From positions 113,131-177,130 of the forward strand of contig JASJCR010000009.1 in assembly GCA_030065875.1 (NCBI GenBank): a stretch of DNA of 64,000 nucleotides, in the 5' to 3' direction. The notes under the pieces are model-generated. The model was given only the letters and a program-made list of their open reading frames with translations. It was not told where the DNA came from and did no database searches. Made by a program: the position numbers and the translations under genes. This document shows, one piece after another, positions 62,843-64,000 of the stretch (its first letter is position 1; each line of letters starts with the position of its first letter). The stretch comes from Ardenticatenaceae bacterium (lineage in GTDB: Bacteria > Chloroflexota > Anaerolineae > Promineifilales > Promineifilaceae).

Positions 62843-62870
62843 GTAGGGCCGCAGCATGCTGCGGCCCTAC
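62843..62870. repeat. Perfect 28-bp palindrome (REP-like)
   Basis: GTAGGGCCGCAGCA and its exact reverse complement TGCTGCGGCCCTAC abut, forming a perfect palindrome midway between two convergent genes. The 20 bp to the left (ttttacgcc...tttgtagggcc) also match the copy at 1893. It could act as a bidirectional terminator. Confidence 0.85.
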
Positions 62871-62906
62871 GGCATAAGGGTGGCCTTATCCCATCCAGAC
62901 TGTCTC

Positions 62907-63875
62907 CTATTCCCCATTCACTAAATACGTTGGTGTTTTCCCGTGTAGGGCCATGATCACCTGGCTGGCCGCTTTGTGCTGCAGCTCGGCGATCGCGGCC
63001 GGGGAGTAGAAGGCTGCGTGGGGGGTAACGATGACATTGTCAAGGGTCAGCAGCGGATTTTGGGTGTGTGGGGCTTCTTTCTGAAGGACGTCGAGGGCCG
63101 CACCGCGAATCTGGCCGGTTGTTAAGGCCGTATAGATGGCTGTTTCATCGATAATTGCTCCGCGGGCGGTGTTGATCAGGTAGGCGGTGGGTTTCATTTT
63201 GGCGAGAAACTGGGAATCGACCAGCCCGGCCGTTTGCGGGTTGGCCGGCAAGTTGAGCGACACATAATCGCTGTTTGTCAGCAGCTCATCGAGATTTTGG
63301 GTGGCGGTCACGCCACGGGGCACGTCACCTGCGGTCAGGCGGGGGGTATAGGCTAGCGGTTTGAGCCCAAAGCCAAGGGCGCGCTGCGCTACCGCCCGGC
63401 CGATCAAGCCAAACCCCACGATGCCCAGTTTTTGATCGGCCAGGCGAGCGAACGGCCGGCCGCTGTGGTGCAAATCCCATCCTCCTCGACGGGTATCGGT
63501 TGCCAGGGGAACCAGGTTGCGGGCGCAGGCCAGGAGCATGGCCATCACGTGGTCAGCGACTTCCTGGTAGCAGTAATCCGGCACGTTGGTGACCATCACC
63601 CCGTTTTTTGTCGCATAGTCAATATCAATGTTGTCTACACCCACCCCATAGCGGGCCACGACTTTACACCGCGGGGCGTGCGCGAGGACCGCGGCCGAGA
63701 CAATTTTCCAGTTGGTCATGATGGCGACCGGATCGACCTTCTGGGCCAGTGTCTTTAATTCTTTTTCATCCCCCTCAACGGCCGTCACAATTTCCAGATC
63801 AAATTCGGAAAATATGCCCCGCTCTATTTCTAAATCAGGCCAGGCGTAGTCGGTTACTAGTACGTGGTTGGTCAT
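62907..63875 (-). CDS. D-2-hydroxyacid dehydrogenase
   Basis: A 322-residue NAD(P)-dependent D-isomer-specific 2-hydroxyacid dehydrogenase, closest in layout to phosphoglycerate-dehydrogenase/CtBP-type proteins. The nucleotide fold has IVGFGLIGRAVAQRALGFG (about 147-165). Catalytic residues fit NTARGAIID (Arg), the ALDVLQKEAP segment (Glu) and VTPHAAF (His). The N-terminal substrate domain includes VARYGVGVDNIDID and VMVTNVPDYC. Substrate unknown. AAAGGAAT precedes the ATG; just upstream of that lies the GAGACGA array. Confidence 0.92.
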   Translation of the reverse strand: MTNHVLVTDYAWPDLEIERGIFSEFDLEIVTAVEGDEKELKTLAQKVDPVAIMTNWKIVSAAVLAHAPRCKVVARYGVGVDNIDIDYATKNGVMVTNVPDYCYQEVADHVMAMLLACARNLVPLATDTRRGGWDLHHSGRPFARLADQKLGIVGFGLIGRAVAQRALGFGLKPLAYTPRLTAGDVPRGVTATQNLDELLTNSDYVSLNLPANPQTAGLVDSQFLAKMKPTAYLINTARGAIIDETAIYTALTTGQIRGAALDVLQKEAPHTQNPLLTLDNVIVTPHAAFYSPAAIAELQHKAASQVIMALHGKTPTYLVNGE

Positions 63876-63892
63876 GAATATTCCTTTGAGAA

Positions 63893-63975
63893 GACAAGAG
63901 ACGAGAGACGAGAGACGAGAGACGAGAGACGAGAGACGAGAGACGAGAGACGAGAGACGAGAGACGAGAGACGAG
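63893..63975. repeat. Tandem array of GAGACGA, about 11 copies
   Basis: An almost perfect 7-bp period (GAGACGA) from about 63899 to 63975, with one variant unit (GACAAGA) at the left end. It starts 18 bp upstream of the dehydrogenase start. This is the cleanest of the short-period arrays in the window; no spacers, so not a CRISPR. Confidence 0.95.
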
Positions 63976-64000
63976 GCGACTTGACATAAAGTGAAGAAAA

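Noticed and set aside
63893..63975. CRISPR array
   Set aside because: The unit is 7 bp with no spacers, and no cas genes are near.

Overview
The window looks like a piece of a bacterial chromosome from the Chloroflexota, most likely an Anaerolineae-type lineage. This is inference, not proof. It rests on: an oversized SecA (1318 aa) with a long insertion and a C-terminal zinc motif; secreted CSLREA/beta-helix proteins, one ending in the Y-I-P-F-I-A-R-P type tail common on extracellular Anaerolineae proteins; a STAND ATPase with TPR repeats; a RarA fusion; and a strong bias for CGGCCG-type words in moderately GC-rich coding DNA. No phage, plasmid, CRISPR array, rRNA or intact insertion sequence was seen.

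Layout. 1-10 kb: DinB-like protein and DNA polymerase III delta' (overlapping pair), a repeat-rich gap, an unknown protein, M29 aminopeptidase with MutM, adenosine deaminase and SecA. 10-17 kb: PRPP synthetase, a membrane metallophosphoesterase, a 38-residue membrane microprotein, a LamG-like anchored protein, a Usp-DUF389 fusion and tRNA-Lys(CTT) with promoter and terminator. 17-26 kb: DMT transporter, two CSLREA-type surface proteins flanking a STAND NTPase and a TIGR03032 protein, and a GNAT enzyme. 26-32 kb: a two-gene molybdenum hydroxylase with SufE, a TatD hydrolase and a secreted intradiol-dioxygenase-like lipoprotein. 32-39 kb: a betaine/choline locus (frameshifted GMC dehydrogenase divergent from a TetR regulator, ProV, a double-length ProW-ProW permease and ProX). 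39-51 kb: a LiaF-like membrane protein, a divergent second EF-G, MFS transporter, orphan HyuA, two coupled membrane proteins and GuaA. 51-57 kb: a signalling group (GAF-GAF histidine kinase, small alpha-beta-barrel-like protein, membrane receiver-cyclase) convergent with a DUF4157 protein that ends in a C2-like domain. 57-64 kb: VOC protein, AraC-GyrI regulator, RarA/methyltransferase-like fusion, M20 amidohydrolase and a 2-hydroxyacid dehydrogenase.

The most distinctive feature is the intergenic DNA. At least six repeat classes occupy nearly every gap: (i) short-period AG/AC-rich arrays (GAGACGA and GATACGA types) that abut or enter gene ends and encode the last residues of four proteins; (ii) an approximately 90-bp double-hairpin element bounded by GTCATTCC/GGATGAC, four copies; (iii) a 140-176-bp element bounded by CCTGTCATT/GATGACAGG, two copies; (iv) a 28-bp perfect palindrome, alone or as a facing pair; (v) an AAGTTCAACTT hairpin, two copies; (vi) degenerate 'cacggattaacacgaat' and 'ccaat/attag' tracts. 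The strongest protein-level oddities are the EF-G paralogue with altered G1, G3 and G4 motifs, the SecA insertion, the receiver-cyclase with a degenerate receiver switch, and the DUF4157-C2 protein.
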